A stretch of 64,000 bases of DNA from Amyloporia xantha (lineage: Eukaryota; Basidiomycota; Agaricomycetes; Polyporales; Adustoporiaceae), in the NCBI GenBank assembly GCA_036971615.1, contig JAYKKR010000009.1:62001-126000 (forward strand), read 5' to 3'. Below are positions 63,646 to 64,000 of this stretch, one piece after another. Both the position numbers and the translations under genes were made by a program. Within the stretch, counting starts at the first letter, position 1. The number at the start of each line of letters is the position of its first letter. The notes under the pieces were generated by a model. It saw only the letters and a program-made list of their open reading frames with translations, made no database searches and was not told the DNA's origin.

Positions 63646-64000
63646 ATGGCCCCGCTTTCTCTCGAAGATATGCCTGCGTCGATACTCGCAGAAACTTTCG
63701 AAATTCCTTCGGCTCCTCCCCTCTGGACTCCCGAGCTCCTACGCGAGTTCGAAATTCGTCTTTGGGAATCCATGAATTCCGAGCTCTACGACTGGGAGCT
63801 GATCGACGCGATTCATCGCGCCCACATGGTGAGTCTGCGGTTTTAGTTCATTACTCGCCTGGAATACCTGTTGAAACCGAGCTTTCTTAAAAAAGAATGA
63901 CGAAATTCTGGACTCTCTGGAGGAGCAACCAGACCTCGACCTCCCTCCTTTGATGCTGGCGCTGACCGTGTGGCGGGAAGACCGACATGATCTTCCTGCT
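63646..64000 (+). CDS. First ORF of the downstream element (partial, unknown product)
   Basis: ATG 63646: MAPLSLEDMPASILAETFEI, then PPLWTPELLREFEIRLWESM, YDWELIDAIHRAHM. A GTGAGT...AG intron (about 63829-63896) follows in phase 0, then NDEILDSLEEQPDLDLPPLM and ALTVWREDRHDLPA at the window edge. Acidic, helical, with no known domain. Presence of an intron right after a short first exon recalls the antisense genes of the 12.4 kb element, but sequence similarity is weak. It could be a gag, an accessory gene or a host gene. Confidence 0.5.

Larger units (their letters stand above)
62540..64000 (+). mobile_element. 5' part of another LTR retrotransposon (continues beyond window)
   Basis: A 568 bp putative LTR (62540-63107), leader and first ORF in plus orientation. 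The second LTR is outside the window, so family and boundaries rest on the TGTTAAG...CTTAACA termini alone. Confidence 0.5.

Noticed and set aside
1..64000. tRNA, rRNA or snRNA genes
   Set aside because: I looked for tRNA A/B-box-like patterns and rRNA signatures and found none convincing. A covariance-model search would be needed to exclude them firmly.

Overview
This window looks like a transposon-dense island from a mushroom-forming basidiomycete (Agaricomycetes). The evidence is short spliceosomal introns (about 35-67 nt), basidiomycete-restricted families (DUF6532-like, DUF6535-like), Plavaka and KDZ (Kyakuja-Dileera-Zisupton) transposases, a fungal TET/JBP dioxygenase, and a chromodomain Ty3/gypsy element. 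I saw no rRNA, tRNA or CRISPR.

Layout. 0-0.6 kb: N-terminal part of a Plavaka-type transposase running off the left edge. 0.8-2.8 kb: GC-rich minisatellites. 3.3-6.4 kb: decayed 2-oxoglutarate/Fe(II) dioxygenase gene. 6.47-29.3 kb: a DUF6532-like host gene split by two insertions. The first is an 18.1 kb KDZ DNA transposon (6759-24900). The second is a 2.8 kb element (26156-28936) with CATCAGGAAAAAC ends. 30.6-37.5 kb: nearly intact Ty3/gypsy chromovirus on the minus strand, with a perfect AGCAC target duplication. 37.8-41.3 kb: a DUF6535-like membrane protein gene running into a P-loop GTPase. 42.5-45.8 kb: Ty1/copia remnant, minus strand. 45.8-58.2 kb: a 12.4 kb Ty3/gypsy-type element with about 1.5 kb LTRs and a CCGG target duplication; its gag-pol is decayed, but it carries spliced genes antisense to gag-pol. 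58.2-58.8 kb: truncated unknown ORF. 58.8-62.1 kb: Plavaka transposase gene. 62.5 kb to the end: 5' LTR and first ORF of another LTR element.

How the parts work together. The KDZ element has inverted ends built from 86-87 bp subterminal repeats and six genes in three divergent pairs: A/B (Ser/Pro-rich protein; Zn-cluster protein), C/D (HMG-box-like protein; TET/JBP 5-methylcytosine oxygenase), and E/F (CxC2-type KDZ transposase; small unknown protein). A KDZ-TET/JBP link is established in agaric fungi. The full cargo, the orientation pattern and a hairpin array with a conserved loop next to the right end are less familiar.

The 12.4 kb retroelement has three kinds of antisense gene: one inside each LTR, and two between pol and the 3' LTR. 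All three have a similar short first exon closed by an intron. One encodes a six-cysteine cluster with exactly the same spacing as KDZ gene B. I regard this antisense gene set as the strongest candidate for something undescribed.

Several genes carry in-frame stops explained by C-to-T change at CGA, CAA or CAG codons, as expected from deamination of methylated cytosine or a RIP-like process. Exon boundaries were read by eye and are approximate unless stated.
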